A stretch of DNA of 64,000 bases. Source: Acheta domesticus (Eukaryota; Arthropoda; Insecta; Orthoptera; Gryllidae). Where the stretch lies: contig JAHLJT010009419.1 in assembly GCA_031308135.1 (NCBI GenBank), positions 185,071,829 to 185,135,828 of the forward strand, in the 5' to 3' direction. Shown here piece after piece: positions 36,661 to 47,967 of this stretch. Positions within the stretch are counted from its first letter, which is position 1. Each line of letters opens with the position of its first letter. The notes below the pieces were generated by a model, which was given only the letters and a program-made list of their open reading frames with translations, was not told the DNA's origin and searched no databases. A program made the translations under genes and the position numbers.

Positions 36661-37103
36661 CTAATTTAATACATTTTAGATATAATATTTAAATAATCCT
36701 TACAGTTTTAGTATTTCATAAGTTTATTTCATCTGAAAATATACAATTATCGCGTTACGAGTTCAATTCTCAGTTTAAAATCGGAAGTTTTCGATTCCGA
36801 AAAAAATAGCCTTTTTCCCCGGCAACGGACCGAGACACGTTGAATGACACCGTACTTGCTCGGAACGTTGTTCCGGGAAGGTTCCAACCGTAACAGCTGG
36901 ATTATATTAATGAATACACGTATTACCGTATTACAATAAATTTGATTAGAATCTTTCGTATTATTTTTCTGTATTTGGCTATAGCCTTAATGTTGCTTCG
37001 AGAACCATGTTTCGTTACGATTTCCGACAGATGGCTCATTGGCAACATTCGTTGCTCTGCAGCATCGTTTACCTGGAAGTGCTAGGTTTCGAATTGCGGT
37101 TTT

Positions 37104-37463
37104 CTAACATTGGGTCGAAATCAACCATTGAGTTTTCTGGCGGTCAGCTACTCTAATCGGTAGTTTCCCGCGTCGTCTCCAATCACTACCAGGCGAATGC
37201 CGAGATAGTTTCTTGTAGGGGCCGCGGACCGCGATCGATCTGTCCTTCCTCATCCTTGTCGCCTCCTCTTTCAGACACACTTTCACGTGCACTACACTTG
37301 TGACATGTGTCGAAGTCCAGTTGGGAGAGTAGATAGAGCTTGTCCTGGCCGGAGCGGTGCCCCATGGGGGGGGGTCTCCTGGAGGAGAGGGAAGCACTTG
37401 CAGGTGTAGGTCGTCGAGAAGAATACCATCTCCCGTGGTATTATATACACTACACTTACTCAA
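37104..37463 (-). other. Unrecognised 119-codon open frame, probably repeat-derived
   Basis: This is a minus-strand open frame in a moderately GC-rich patch, with a Pro-rich N-terminal third (around residues 24-40) and an Arg/Lys-rich C-terminal half. No domain is recognised. The stretch around 37189-37202 (ccaggcgaatgccg) resembles, from memory only, a phrase common in insect interspersed repeats. A transposon-derived origin is therefore more likely than a gene. No splice sites or promoter were identified. Confidence 0.2.
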
Positions 37464-37700
37464 CTTTCACACTCACATTTACGTTCACTTCACTTTCACA
37501 CATGTCCATAATGACCTAATGGCACCAATGACCATAATAGTTGTCGCGCCCGGAAGAACGAAATACTCGCTCCTTGTTATTCTGAGTTCTCCTTCGAACG
37601 AACCTGTTTTGTCTAGTATATACTTTTAAATTAGGCTTGATGCACTGGGTATGCGTAATTACGAGAAGTCATTAAAAATTAAAGGAAATCATGAATATGC

Positions 37701-37724
37701 AAAAAAAAAAAAAAAAAAAAAAAA
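37701..37724. repeat. Poly(A) tract (24 bp)
   Basis: An uninterrupted run of A. No retroelement body was recognised upstream that would make it a retrotransposon tail. Confidence 0.85.
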
Positions 37725-38164
37725 GTAGGTGTAGAATGTAAGTTTTGCGTAACCGCATGGGAAGAAATGAATTAATAGAAAACTTTAAGAACGTTTTAAC
37801 AATTTGACGAAAGTGGTAAAAAAGTAGAGGTTTAAAAACAATTCGAAATACAATACGAAATTTGTATCTGTTAGGAATGGCTCTCTTCTGGGTCGCCTGT
37901 TTGGAGGGCAACCAATTGTTTTCTCGATTAAAGCAAAATGGAAGAAAAAAGAACTTTATTATAATAGTAGTATGGCTATTCTTTAAAAGTATGGTGCTTA
38001 TGCTACGGATTTTTCGATGAGATTTAGTTCAACATTGACTTCAGTAGGCACAGCATTGCCAGCTCGTAGTGTTGGTTCTAATGAGGCATCTCTATTTCCC
38101 AACAAAATAATTTCGGCAGCTGTGAACGCGTGTGAGTGCTGGGTTTTGTTTTTAAGAATTCGCG

Positions 38165-38990
38165 TTCGTATTTACACCCCCAGCCAGGACCGCCCCCCCC
38201 ACACACACACACACGCGGGGACGCGGAGGAGTGTGCGCTGCATGGGCGGGCGACAGAGGCGTATAGGCTCAGGCGCCCATGGCAAGCATAGAATTTGCAT
38301 CCCTGTGGGGATGCTTGAAATGGAGGTTGTTGTTATTGTTTCAACTGGTATACTGTAAATAGCGCCCATGGCACGTGCCATGCCTGCCACACCGTAGATA
38401 CGCCACTGGTGGGCGAGGTGCAGCGAACGCTACTCCGGCGCGCGGCAAGCGCCACCGCCGGCCGACGCAGCCGCAGCCGCAGCCACAGCCGCGCCGCGCC
38501 GCGTTACGTAAAAGCGGAAGCGCGGGCCCTGCGCTCGCTCGCCTGCTCGCCTGCCTGCGCTCGCCGCCGCTGCGTGGCGTGCTGTGGCGGTGGCTGTGGC
38601 TGTGGCTGTTGCTGTGGCTGTTGCTGTGGCTGTTGCTGTGGCTGTTGCTGTGGCGATGGCGATGGCGATGGCGGTGACGGTGACGATGGCGGCGGCGGCA
38701 GTGGCAGTGGCAGTGGTGGTGAAGGCGGCGGTGGCGGTGACGGTGACGAGTGCTGGAAAGGGCAGGGCCGGGGAGGCAATGGGAAATGGCGGGCGGGTGC
38801 TTCGCGAGCCGCGCCGCGCTGCGTCCTCGGTCGACGCCACGCGCTGGCTCGCCGCGCGGACATCGCTGCGCGCCGTTAGGCCCGCCCCGCCCCACCACGC
38901 CCCGCCTCGCCCCACCACGCCCCGCCTCGCCGTGTACCTCCACGCGCTCTCTGTCGTCGCGCCAAACATCTCGCCTCGGACGCGCGCTTC
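38165..38990. promoter_or_regulatory. GC/CpG-rich islet 9 with minisatellite
   Basis: The longest GC-rich islet. It contains an AC run (about 38199-38213), a minisatellite at 38582-38660, GGCGATGGCGATG-type runs to about 38760, and short direct repeats ccgccccaccacgc around 38885-38925. Long open frames in four or more phases arise because these repeats lack stops; they encode low-complexity Ala/Val, Cys/Gly or His/Arg runs. A CpG island or a cluster of expanded GC-rich repeats are both possible. Confidence 0.45.
38582..38660. repeat. Minisatellite, TGGCTGTTGCTG-type unit
   Basis: About six imperfect 12-bp units (tggctgttgctg / tggctgtggctg) head to tail. They pass into a hexamer-like ggcgat array and then GGCGGTGACGGTGACG-type sequence. 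Confidence 0.85.
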
Positions 38991-39803
38991 ACTTTCTTCG
39001 CGTGTTTCAGAACGAGCCTCTCTGCCTTTTGGAAGTTGTCACCGAAACAGGATATCTTACTTGGAGATGCCCTGTATTTTAATCATTTTACTTGGAAATA
39101 CGCTGCTCAAAGTTCCAATGCACGCCTGTTAATTATTGGGTTTCGTTGCGATGTATACATGTGGTAATTGTTGGGAAAGGAAGGCGGACAATTGCGTTAT
39201 ACATTTTTGGGAATTGAGACAAGCGAGGACAATTTTCTCATTGCAACGGCCGATAGTGAAACCAAGAAAGTTTCATTGTTCAAATTTGAGTTTATGAAGC
39301 GAATAAGTGGATACCATTTAGAAAAATTATATTTTTTTTCTTTTTGTATTATTGACTTGTTAAATGTTCTTAAGCTGCTTCATTTTTCACATTTTAATTT
39401 TTTTAATATTAAATTTGATTCTTGACCTTAGATATACTACATTGTACAAGAACATACAACTAGTTACGTTATTCGAATCATTTGTCGGCCCAGGGACATG
39501 TCGATAATGTGGTTGAGGAGGTTAACAACATACCAACCTGATTATAGGAATCATAGATTTTGGAAGTTAATGTGTAAATGTCATTTGCTTGAGGTACGCC
39601 TCAGAGGTATTTTGTGTAAAGTAATAACCAAAATTATTTTGAGAAAACTGGCAACTTAAAGTATCAGAAACAATTAAGAACTAACTGTTCATTGTTCAAA
39701 ATGTGTATGGGCTGGGAAAAAATATTCAGTGGTGTAATTGCATATTCCGAAGATGAATCTTGACAACACGACCTTTGAAAGACAACGGTTTTGCTGTCCA
39801 CCA
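38991..39803. other. AT-rich noncoding stretch
   Basis: No recognised gene or repeat. Confidence 0.35.
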
Positions 39804-39864
39804 AATTCATTATGTGAATTATTTTCAGTTGTGAAACTACTGAAAATAATTCACATAATGAATT
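39804..39864. repeat. Perfect 26-bp-stem hairpin
   Basis: The left arm 39804-39829 is exactly complementary to the right arm 39839-39864, with a 9-base loop (tgtgaaact). Pairing stops abruptly outside the arms. The perfect stem suggests a recent inverted duplication or template-switch event. Confidence 0.85.
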
Positions 39865-41778
39865 CGGTTCTACCTTAATTCAGCTAATTCGACACAACTT
39901 GAAATATAACGATGTCTTCAGCTTTCACGACGAAAATATCCTATCTCAAAATAACATAGTTTTCTACTAAGTTTGTTACACTCTACCACAAGATTAGATA
40001 CATATTAGCGATTGTGTCACTTGACGAATCAGTGAGGGAGCGATAATACTAAAAGTGACAGAAGTACTATTTGGACGGCGGGATTTTAAGCTCAGTTATT
40101 ATACTTTTAATTTTGAAGAGCCTACTGTTTAAACAATCCCTAAGAAAGTTATAACTCAAAAACTCAAGTTTTGATTTGTCTCTCTTTAGCGAGACAGTAT
40201 CTCACTTGTGCGATAAAATTATTTTCTTTCAGAGCATTTAGAATATCATTTTTCTATTCGACATGCTCCGATATCCGTGTCTGAGTCCTACGAGTCAAAA
40301 TGTAACTTTGCTTACAAAGATTTGGGACGATCCTGATGCAGGATTCAATCTAGTTTTGAAATGCTTCGGAAGGGGTGTTTTCGTCTCTTTTAACAAGCTG
40401 CCAAATGACTCGGCATTCCCTGTCTGCTGACGCATTAGCGTTCCTCAGCACGATGCTGATAACGTACATCCGGAGAAAGAAAATGTCCTCATGTGAGAGC
40501 CCGTTCACTGCCGATATCATCAGCGTTTCACTGTTGTGGGTTTTCTTTCGATTCGAAATTCGAGTCAAGTAGTGCTGTTTTGTCGGAATCGTTGTGTAAT
40601 GTTAATTCGATTCAGTTAGAATTAGCTATTCTGAGGTCTGATGGTTTTGCCGTCTGGACTGAAATAGGTGATGCATCTTTTGTTACTCCCATGCTTTCAA
40701 TGTACGGGAGAACGCTGAGAACGTTTGTTGAGTAGTGGCGCCTCGTGCTTAGGTTACACGGTTGTACCCTCCCCCCTCCCCCGGATAATTGAAAAAGATC
40801 TGATATGTCAAGAACATACATTTTCCTTTTAAAAACATTCAGTATTCAAGATATTGCAGCAATAGCATGTATATTAAATCATTTTGAAACCAACGAGCGC
40901 TCTCTCCGGACGTCTGGTGCTCTCCCAGGCAGAGCACCATGTCATGCTCTTGGCTCTATTTCTGCATTTACTGAATTTGCTATTTGGCCCAATGCTTCAA
41001 CATACGGGGTACGGGGCGGAAGGGGAGGGGGGTCTGGTCACTGAGTGTTGCGCGACATCTGAGGAGAATATCAATTTTCTGTCTTTGTCTGACACTAGCT
41101 GCTAATTAATTTTATGAAGTTCGCCTGTTATTAAATCCATATTCGTTCAGTCATTTCTTGGCGCATTATGCATTATTTATGTGGGGAGAATTTGTTTTCA
41201 TTTGAAGTTAGATTTGTTGATTAAAAATGTACATTTGATGAGTCCTTGATATAAAGTTGGCCTTTCTGGAAGTTCCTTTCGTTTCTCACTTGTGTGCATC
41301 TTCCCGATAGAAGTGCAAGTCATCGTGTGTTGTGAGTACGAGTGTGTATGGAAGATCTTACATTATTGCAATGTATACCAGAATAATCAAAGTATCGAAA
41401 TCAAATAATTTTATTTGTGTAAAATGTGCCCAAACAATAGACTTGTTTTGAAGTGCTGGAGTGCGATCACCGTATTTTCGAAACCAAGTTCCTTTTTCTC
41501 TATGAATTCTGTTACCGTCAGTTGTTTCAATGCATAACTAATACAAAAACTCAAGGGTCCACTGGAAATCAAAGCCAAAATCACGTGCGTGGGATGAGAA
41601 TAAATCTGGACACTGCACATTTGTAAGGACTATTATTAAACTTAGTTTTAATTAATTTACATCAATAATTGCTTACGTTTTATTATTTATTTGTCTTCTG
41701 AATATTGGAAATTACATTTCTGTCATTCGCTAGAGTGGCAACCTCCAGTTTGTTGGGACACCAACCATCACTGTTGTT
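39865..41778. other. Noncoding stretch with short unassigned ORFs
   Basis: Opposed open frames at 40350-40572 (72 codons on -, 65 on +) have protein-like complexity but no recognised domain and cover each other. No gene is called. Confidence 0.3.
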
Positions 41779-42990
41779 GAATAAAATTCGCTCGTATTTG
41801 GGCAAAAGGGTAAATGTCAGAAAAATTTAGTATTAACTTAAGTGTAGTAATTTTTCTTTTATTTCAAAAGTATTTACTTTCATTGTTTGAAAGTAACTTT
41901 AAACTAACCTAATACTATTTACCTATGTATATCTTTGTATCTAAAAATTAATTATTCAACAATACCGACAATAAATGCATTTCTTTTTGCTCTCCTGTAA
42001 AATTAACACTAGAACGACGGGAGTTGGTTGCCTACCTAAAACGACGGCCACCGGTCAATTGACCGGTTGGATTTTTTTTAATGCTTGTGACGTTGTCTAG
42101 GTATTGCAATGTGCCCTATTACTATTTTAAAGTATTATAGTTGTTTTTAAAGTATATTGTATCCCTAACAATTTTTTTTCTATTGAGTTTGATCTTACTT
42201 GTGACTTTTTGCTCATTCAAATCGGTAAGAAAAAACGTAAATCATGACATTTCATGGAAATTTTTAGTTTTCTTGCCGTAAAAGTAAATTAAATTAGGGT
42301 TTTAATTGCAAAAACATTTAAAAAACATTTCAAACACAATTTTTACAATACTTTGAATGAACTATAAGAAGAATATACCGCCAAAACCGATGGTGGTGTT
42401 AATATGGCTGATCAGAAGAAGAGTTCAAAGTTTGCAAGTAAGTGCATGATAACGATGTATAAACATTGTAAAAATATATTTTTAAAAAACATTTAAGTTA
42501 GAGCATAAAATAAGAAACTTACCAGGAATAGAACCGTCAAATTCCTGTATCGTCGAGTCAGATTCGCTGCTTGATGTATCACTGGAAGAATGTGATTCTA
42601 GCGGAGTAAAAATCAAATTTTGGGTTGAACATTACTCAACAAATTATTTATAAGGTTCAAAACTGATAAAAAGAAAAAAACTAACGTCATGAATGTCAGT
42701 AACGCACACAAAAATGCTAAAACTATACACCGGTCAATTGACCGGGAGCCGTCGTTTTAGGTAGGCTCGCTTGTTTCTCCAGCATCACACAACTTTTTTT
42801 CCATACAAATTTATAAGATTTCTCTGGAGCCTAAAATAATAAAAGTCACGTAATATCAAACTCATACATATACTAGTTTCCCTAATACGGCAGTTCAAAA
42901 CTCCCAACCGGTCAATTGACCGGTGACCGTCGTTCTAGTGTTAAGAAACAGGACTTATACCCTTTTGCCTAAACACGAGCGAATTATTCC
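41779..42990. mobile_element. Outer inverted-repeat element interrupted by a TTAA element
   Basis: GAATAAAATTCGCTCGTATT at the left (41779-41798) and its imperfect complement at the right end (42957-42990) share the block ttcgctcgt-ttt-ggcaaaagggta. Without the inserted 934-bp element and one TTAA copy, it would be about 274 bp, a MITE-like size. No clear target duplication, and superfamily unassigned. Confidence 0.6.
42007..42940. mobile_element. piggyBac-type non-autonomous element (934 bp)
   Basis: TTAA lies at both ends (42003-42006 and 42941-42944). The left terminus CACTAGAACGACGG is exactly complementary to the right terminus CCGTCGTTCTAGTG. Three subterminal copies of the palindrome ACCGGTCAATTGACCGGT lie at 42050-42067, 42729-42746 (last base changed) and 42907-42924. 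Further TIR-like motifs (CTAAAACGACGG and complement) sit beside the first two. TTAA targets and internal repeats are characteristic of piggyBac transposition. A short minus-strand segment (42526-42601) is open and Ser/Asp/Glu-rich with splice-like borders, and may be a trace of an acidic transposase N-terminus. No catalytic domain remains. Confidence 0.8.
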
Positions 42991-43059
42991 TGCCCAGAGC
43001 AGTTCTTCATAATGTTGGTGCAACAGTCTCGCCACACTGGCGTAGGGAGAAATGTTGAT

Positions 43060-43230
43060 CGCCACGATGTGTCTGTCGACCTCTGGCGCCGCCGACGCCT
43101 TATCGCGTCCCGGCCTACGTTTCATAACGGCACTCCCAGCGCTAACCGGCGCCGCGCGAACAGCTGAGTTTCGGCGGCGAGGGCGGGGCGCGCCAGGCGA
43201 AGGGGACGAAGCCTAGCGCTGAAGGCAACC
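43060..43230. promoter_or_regulatory. GC/CpG-rich islet 10
   Basis: A short CpG-dense islet (ggcgccgcc, ggcgccgcgcg, ggcgcgcc). No exon, core promoter or splice motif recognised. Confidence 0.35.
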
Positions 43231-43340
43231 ACAGTAAAACTTTGGTGTAAACGTAATGTATACCCGAAAGATTCGTGCAGTATCAGCCGTTGGAACAATT
43301 GTAAGAATGAACGTCAACCAGAATATATGACGTAAATGTG

Positions 43341-43599
43341 AATATTATGGACTGATTATTGAGTGTAGGTCATTATACAACACCGTTTTAAACTGCCAAC
43401 GTTTTGACTTTTATTAAGCCTTCATAAGGGCTACAAACGGATTTTTTAAAATATAAATACACATTAAGTACAAAATGGAGTATTTATATTTAAAAAATCC
43501 GTTTGTTTGTAGCCCTGATGAAGGCTTAATAAAAGCCAAAACGTTGGCAGTTTAAAATGTTGTTTAATGACCTACACTCAATAATCGGTCCATAATATT
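43341..43599. mobile_element. Foldback element with hammerhead-like core motifs
   Basis: The arms 43341-43460 and 43480-43599 are nearly complementary over about 118 bp around a 19-base spacer. They begin with aatattatggactgattatt and end with the complement ataatcggtccataatatt. In the right arm (+) CTGATGA at 43515-43521 is followed by a ggctt/aagcc stem and then AAAAC. In the left arm the equivalent minus-strand core reads CTTATGA. The order CUGAUGA, stem II, (G)AAA, stem III is that of hammerhead ribozymes, which are known in Penelope-like and related retroelements. Here the G before AAA is A, so catalysis is doubtful. Confidence 0.6.
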
Positions 43600-45345
43600 A
43601 ATCAACAGAGGCCAGGAAAACAAGCACGTGTAAATGTGAATGTTCGCAAACTGCTAGTTTTCAAGTTCTAGTTTACGTGATCTGAGAACATCTTACTATC
43701 GTGTTCCACCCCAAAAGCGAAATAACTTCAGCGTTTTCATTGAATAGAAACGAATGCAGTTTCTAAGAGCATAAATTCCCATATCATAATTGCTCATGAA
43801 ACACTCCACCAAAACCATTCGTGCCGCTCATGGTATACGAAATAATTATAATCGAAGCATGATCTTCTATTTTACTTAATGCTATAAAATGTTTGTGTAA
43901 AGAATTTCTGTTCAGAGTTTTTATTGTATCGATGTCGATGAGTGGCTGTGTTCACGTGTACATTTACGGTAATTTGTGAATGGTACGTGGATGTTCATGT
44001 TAAAAGTACAGTCTATGTCATCACGTCTGCGTTAAAATTTTCATTGTAAATTTTTTATGCGCACAACGAGAAATCGAAAATGTTGTCGGAAGCACCATAT
44101 CTGTGAAACGTCGAATAAACGTCTCTGAATTTCAGTGGGTGAACTTGTAGGTCACCTCATGACTGCTGTTATCAAGCGATATAACGTGCATAGTGCAGTT
44201 GTTGAGCAATTACTCTGAAATTTAAAATAAGATACACATCAAGATTGCTAGTAACTTTCAACATCCGTGCAATTACGCATACAAACAAGTCAGTGAGAAA
44301 ATCGAATATTTTGTGTTGTCTGCTTTTTCGGAAATCTTTGTTTTACGTGTTCTAATACCGAAATGGGATGTGTGAATCGGGTCAAGCCCCTGCTTGAAGG
44401 TGCAGAACACTCGCACCCCTGCATCAGTAGGAAGCATTCATGCGCAAACCATTCGAATATGGCCATCCATCTATATGCAAATTACGCCGGCCCTGGAGCA
44501 AACTGGAGAAATGTCAACCCCCAAATGAAATGAATGTGCTCGCGTGAATGTACGATCTCACAGCTTTGTCTCTCTGCATTAAAATAAATATGTCGCGTAA
44601 TCTTGAATCTCCTGAAGAATAATTTGAACGAGATGTTAAGTATTTTTTGGCTCTTAAATAATACGAAAGAGACATCCACAGATGGGAAAGTAGTTTTAAT
44701 ATTTCCCGCTACTAAGTCTAAAGAAGGAGGGCAAAATGAAAGCCTTCCAGAATAAAAGTACATCACAACGAATTGCATCTATTACATCAGTTACTACATT
44801 ATAATCCTACTCTAATTTCAAAATTAGGAAGGTATTGGGTCCTTCTTCCACCTTTTATTGCTATTTATTGGTAAGAATTAAGTGAAATTAATGAGAAAAT
44901 TAATTTGACAGGCGAGCTGAAGTTTTGAAGAAGAGCGCTATCGTTGAAAAGTTAAAAGTTAAAGAGCGCTATCGTATTTAAAGAAATCTGCATTTGAGTT
45001 GCAAGGAAGGCGACAAAATTCAAGGTATGAAAATGTATCAATGTTTTATTAAAACCTAAGGATTTGAGAACATAAACTAGAATTCATCTCGCATAAATAA
45101 TCAATTTGTAGCGAACAGAGTTCGCTTTAGTGATTGAAATAATGTAGGAGGACTGCTAAATGGATAAATGTTTTAATTGTATGGAAGGATTAAGTATTAC
45201 GTGATGCCGTTTTTTCTCATTTTAAACGATATATTGAGTGAATGGTAGATATTTAAAAATATATGTGTAATGAAAGTATTCGTACTTGAATGCATTTAAT
45301 GTTAAATGTTAAACGTTAGACGATTTGGCAAGGTGTTTTTGTTTT
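43600..45345. other. AT-rich noncoding stretch
   Basis: No gene, RNA or transposon recognised; open frames are below 100 codons and unlike known families. Confidence 0.4.

Positions 45346-45408
<63 letters not shown>
45346..45408. repeat. (GT)n microsatellite, about 31 units
   Basis: An uninterrupted GT dinucleotide run. Confidence 0.95.
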
Positions 45409-45409
<1 letters not shown>

Positions 45410-47119
45410 GAAGAGGGTGTTACGATACTTCTTGAGTTAGAAAAGTTGATAGATTGAATTTATTTGCAAAGTTAGGGAGACGTTGTATGCCTTTCTGTGC
45501 GTTATATGTCTTGCCATGCATTAGAATGCAAATGTTTGGGAGGTTAGAGTTGTTTGTGTATGGTTTTGACGTGGGTTCTCTTACTGAACATGAGGCGAAT
45601 TTTCCTTTCTCAGGTGGAAGACAGTTTTCAAACATTTTTCCATCCATAAGTCTTACAACAATGTGATAATGTAATTTGATAACGTATGTTAACTATCCTC
45701 TAAACGTGTGTGAAAATGTTAATGTAGGTGAGAGATCATCGTTTTAATTTCATCTGAAAGGGGCGTTTCAGTTCAAACCTTTTGTTACACGATATAGAAA
45801 AAAGAAAAATGTTTCGCTTTCCGTGTTATTAATAGTTACACGGTGGCATAGTTATGTAGATCTCTTTGGAGAATATCGTGTGATAAAAGATTCATAGTGT
45901 AGTAGTTAACAAGAAAATTTCCGCAATTGTTATCAATATGCTTTTCCCATCTGTTTTTAGGAAGTAAAACAGAGTATATTTTGATAAAAAATATTAAGCA
46001 CAATGCATCAGAGGAGCGAGATATTACGTTATCTTCGGTATCATTAGTAACATAGCATCTTCCAAATACATCTTTGATAGGACGATATGCTAGGCTAATT
46101 GTATGAAGAAATATAAAACTCTCTTAAAACTTCTCATCACTCTCAGAGTTTTAAAGATTTCAAAATATTGTTTGCAGATATTGTTTTGAAATACCATTCA
46201 TTCGTGATAATGTTCCAGATTTATTCGAGAACAAACCCACGAAATATTGTATAACTGACTATGATAGTTTAATAAATAGTTGCGGTCCAGCGAAATTTGT
46301 TTGGATTTTCAGAAGTATGTTGTATTTATTATTCACATAACTAATTGTCCATCTTTTGGGGATAAAAAACCTGCACAGTTGAGTCGAAATTGAACGCGTT
46401 TGGTAAGATAACCTCTAAGCGTACAGATAATTCAATTCATCGCTAATATCGATAACTATTACATCGATGGTTTCGTAGAATACTCCATTAATCGTAAGTT
46501 TGTTAATAATTGCTGTATAACGGTTAGGTATGTTGTTGCACATGACGTTAGCGTGTAGTTTAAAACTAATATTGAAGACAGCTTTCCAGAATGCTAAGAA
46601 TGACATTTGTAATTCGGGAAGTTAGAGACTCTAACTGGGAACCATTGATCTAAAGAACCGGTTTTGAGAGGCACATCCCATATCGCCACTGACTCAGAAA
46701 TCACTTCGTACCACACAACTTATCGTCGCCCTAACGCCCAATCCTGCACGATTCTTCCTAATCTAAGCCAGGAAAGGATAAGGTTTTAGTCGAGATATTT
46801 TTACAAAAATAAGCAGAAATTTTGTCAGCCAAAGAATTATATGAAAATGTTTCCAGATTTTGTTTTACCTAGCCACTTCCGGATGGTAAAGATATTTTAG
46901 TATTTATGGTTTTATTTTTTTTGTCATGCCATTTCCCGAGGACAAATACTTAGCAAGTAAAACAGAATTACTAAAATAAAAATGATGTTTGAGTCTTCCT
47001 TAAAATTCCGTGTTTGATTTAATTTTTGTATAGAAAGATATATCGCTTTCCTATAAGATGCTCTTGTTCTTCTTCCCCATACGACACGTACAGTTTGTAA
47101 CCTTTTTGACATTAATAAA
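45409..47119. other. AT-rich noncoding stretch
   Basis: Opposed open frames at 45420-45666 (70-75 codons) overlap on both strands without a recognised domain. Nothing else seen. Confidence 0.35.
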
Positions 47120-47137
47120 GAAGGTGAAACGAATAAA

Positions 47138-47288
47138 ACCAAACCAAAAGTATTAAAGACACTTGAAACCATTCATAACCAAGCCTTGAGAATCTGTACA
47201 GGTTGTTTCCACACAAGTCCTATTGGAAGCATCGTAATAGAGGCTCAAGAACCATCACTAAAATTCCGAAGGCAACTGCTGAGCTACT
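47138..47288 (+). pseudogene. LINE reverse transcriptase C-terminal (thumb) remnant
   Basis: The frame encodes ...LETIHNQALRICTGCF, then HTSPIGSIVIEAQEPSLKFR and RRQLLSY, ending in a stop. This is the hallmark segment that follows the polymerase domain in Jockey/I-type LINEs: an 'IQNQALRI.TGAFRTSPI..L..EA.E.PL..RR' pattern. The upstream catalytic portion of the RT, including the YADD box, is missing. Continuation into the RNase H region requires a frame change near 47280. Confidence 0.8.
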
Positions 47289-47889
47289 AAATGAATTCAA
47301 TATTCAATACAACCATATTGAGAAACAAAGAATTCATGCTGTGCCACCTTGGACTTTTCCAAACGTCAAAATCGACTTGACCTTAACCAAATATCAAAAG
47401 AGAAACCTATCAACTGACAAATGGTTAAACAAGTCCAGGAATTATATTGATGCAAACTACTCCAACTATTCTGTAATCTCCATTCACGGCAGTTCCAATG
47501 AAACCGGAAAAGAAGTCATAGTATGCATGCCTGATAACACAATAAAGTTCCAGCTTAAGCAATATGCCAGCCATAAAACTACAAAGTCCTATGCTTTAAT
47601 GTCAGCACTTAAATACATCCCCAAGCTTCACTCTCCTAATGTCATTCTGCTCACAAGGTCATTATCATCAGTCAACTGGAGCAAGAGTACTAAAACAAAA
47701 ATAAACATCGTTATAATAGATTATCTTCAGATCATTAAGGCGGAAATAAATTTGGTTCTAGTATGGATCCCTTCTCAAATTGAACCGGTCTTCATAACCA
47801 GAGGCGTTACTATAAGTAATACATTAATTGATCTTCAAATATCAACAAATGTACATAACTTATCATGTACAGTTGAAGACATTTTATAA
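47203..47889 (+). pseudogene. Degenerate LINE RNase H-like region
   Basis: An open frame of 228 codons. Its first ~25 residues are out of frame with the real protein, and homology starts near residue 26. The expected 'YTDGS' block appears as ISIHGSS (residues 93-99) and the helix with the catalytic Glu as TKSYALMSALKY. The 'DSLSS' block appears as TRSLSSVNW and the final 'H.G..GNE.AD' block as PSQIEPVFITRG. The catalytic Asp/Glu/Asp positions are thus replaced, so the enzyme would be inactive, although the frame has stayed open. Codon use is AT-rich like the surroundings. Confidence 0.7.
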
Positions 47890-47967
47890 TTTGTTGAGGT
47901 AGAAATGAAAAATAAATGGAACCATGAATGGACAAATTCTTCATAAATCAGCTATCTTCATAAATCT

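Noticed and set aside
38341..39132. Six or more overlapping open frames of 100-200 codons
   Set aside because: They follow from GC-rich minisatellites and CpG composition; no frame has a recognisable domain and they contradict each other in strand and phase.
39804..39864. microRNA precursor
   Set aside because: The stem is only 26 bp with perfect pairing and no lower-stem extension, unlike typical animal precursors; kept as a hairpin observation only.
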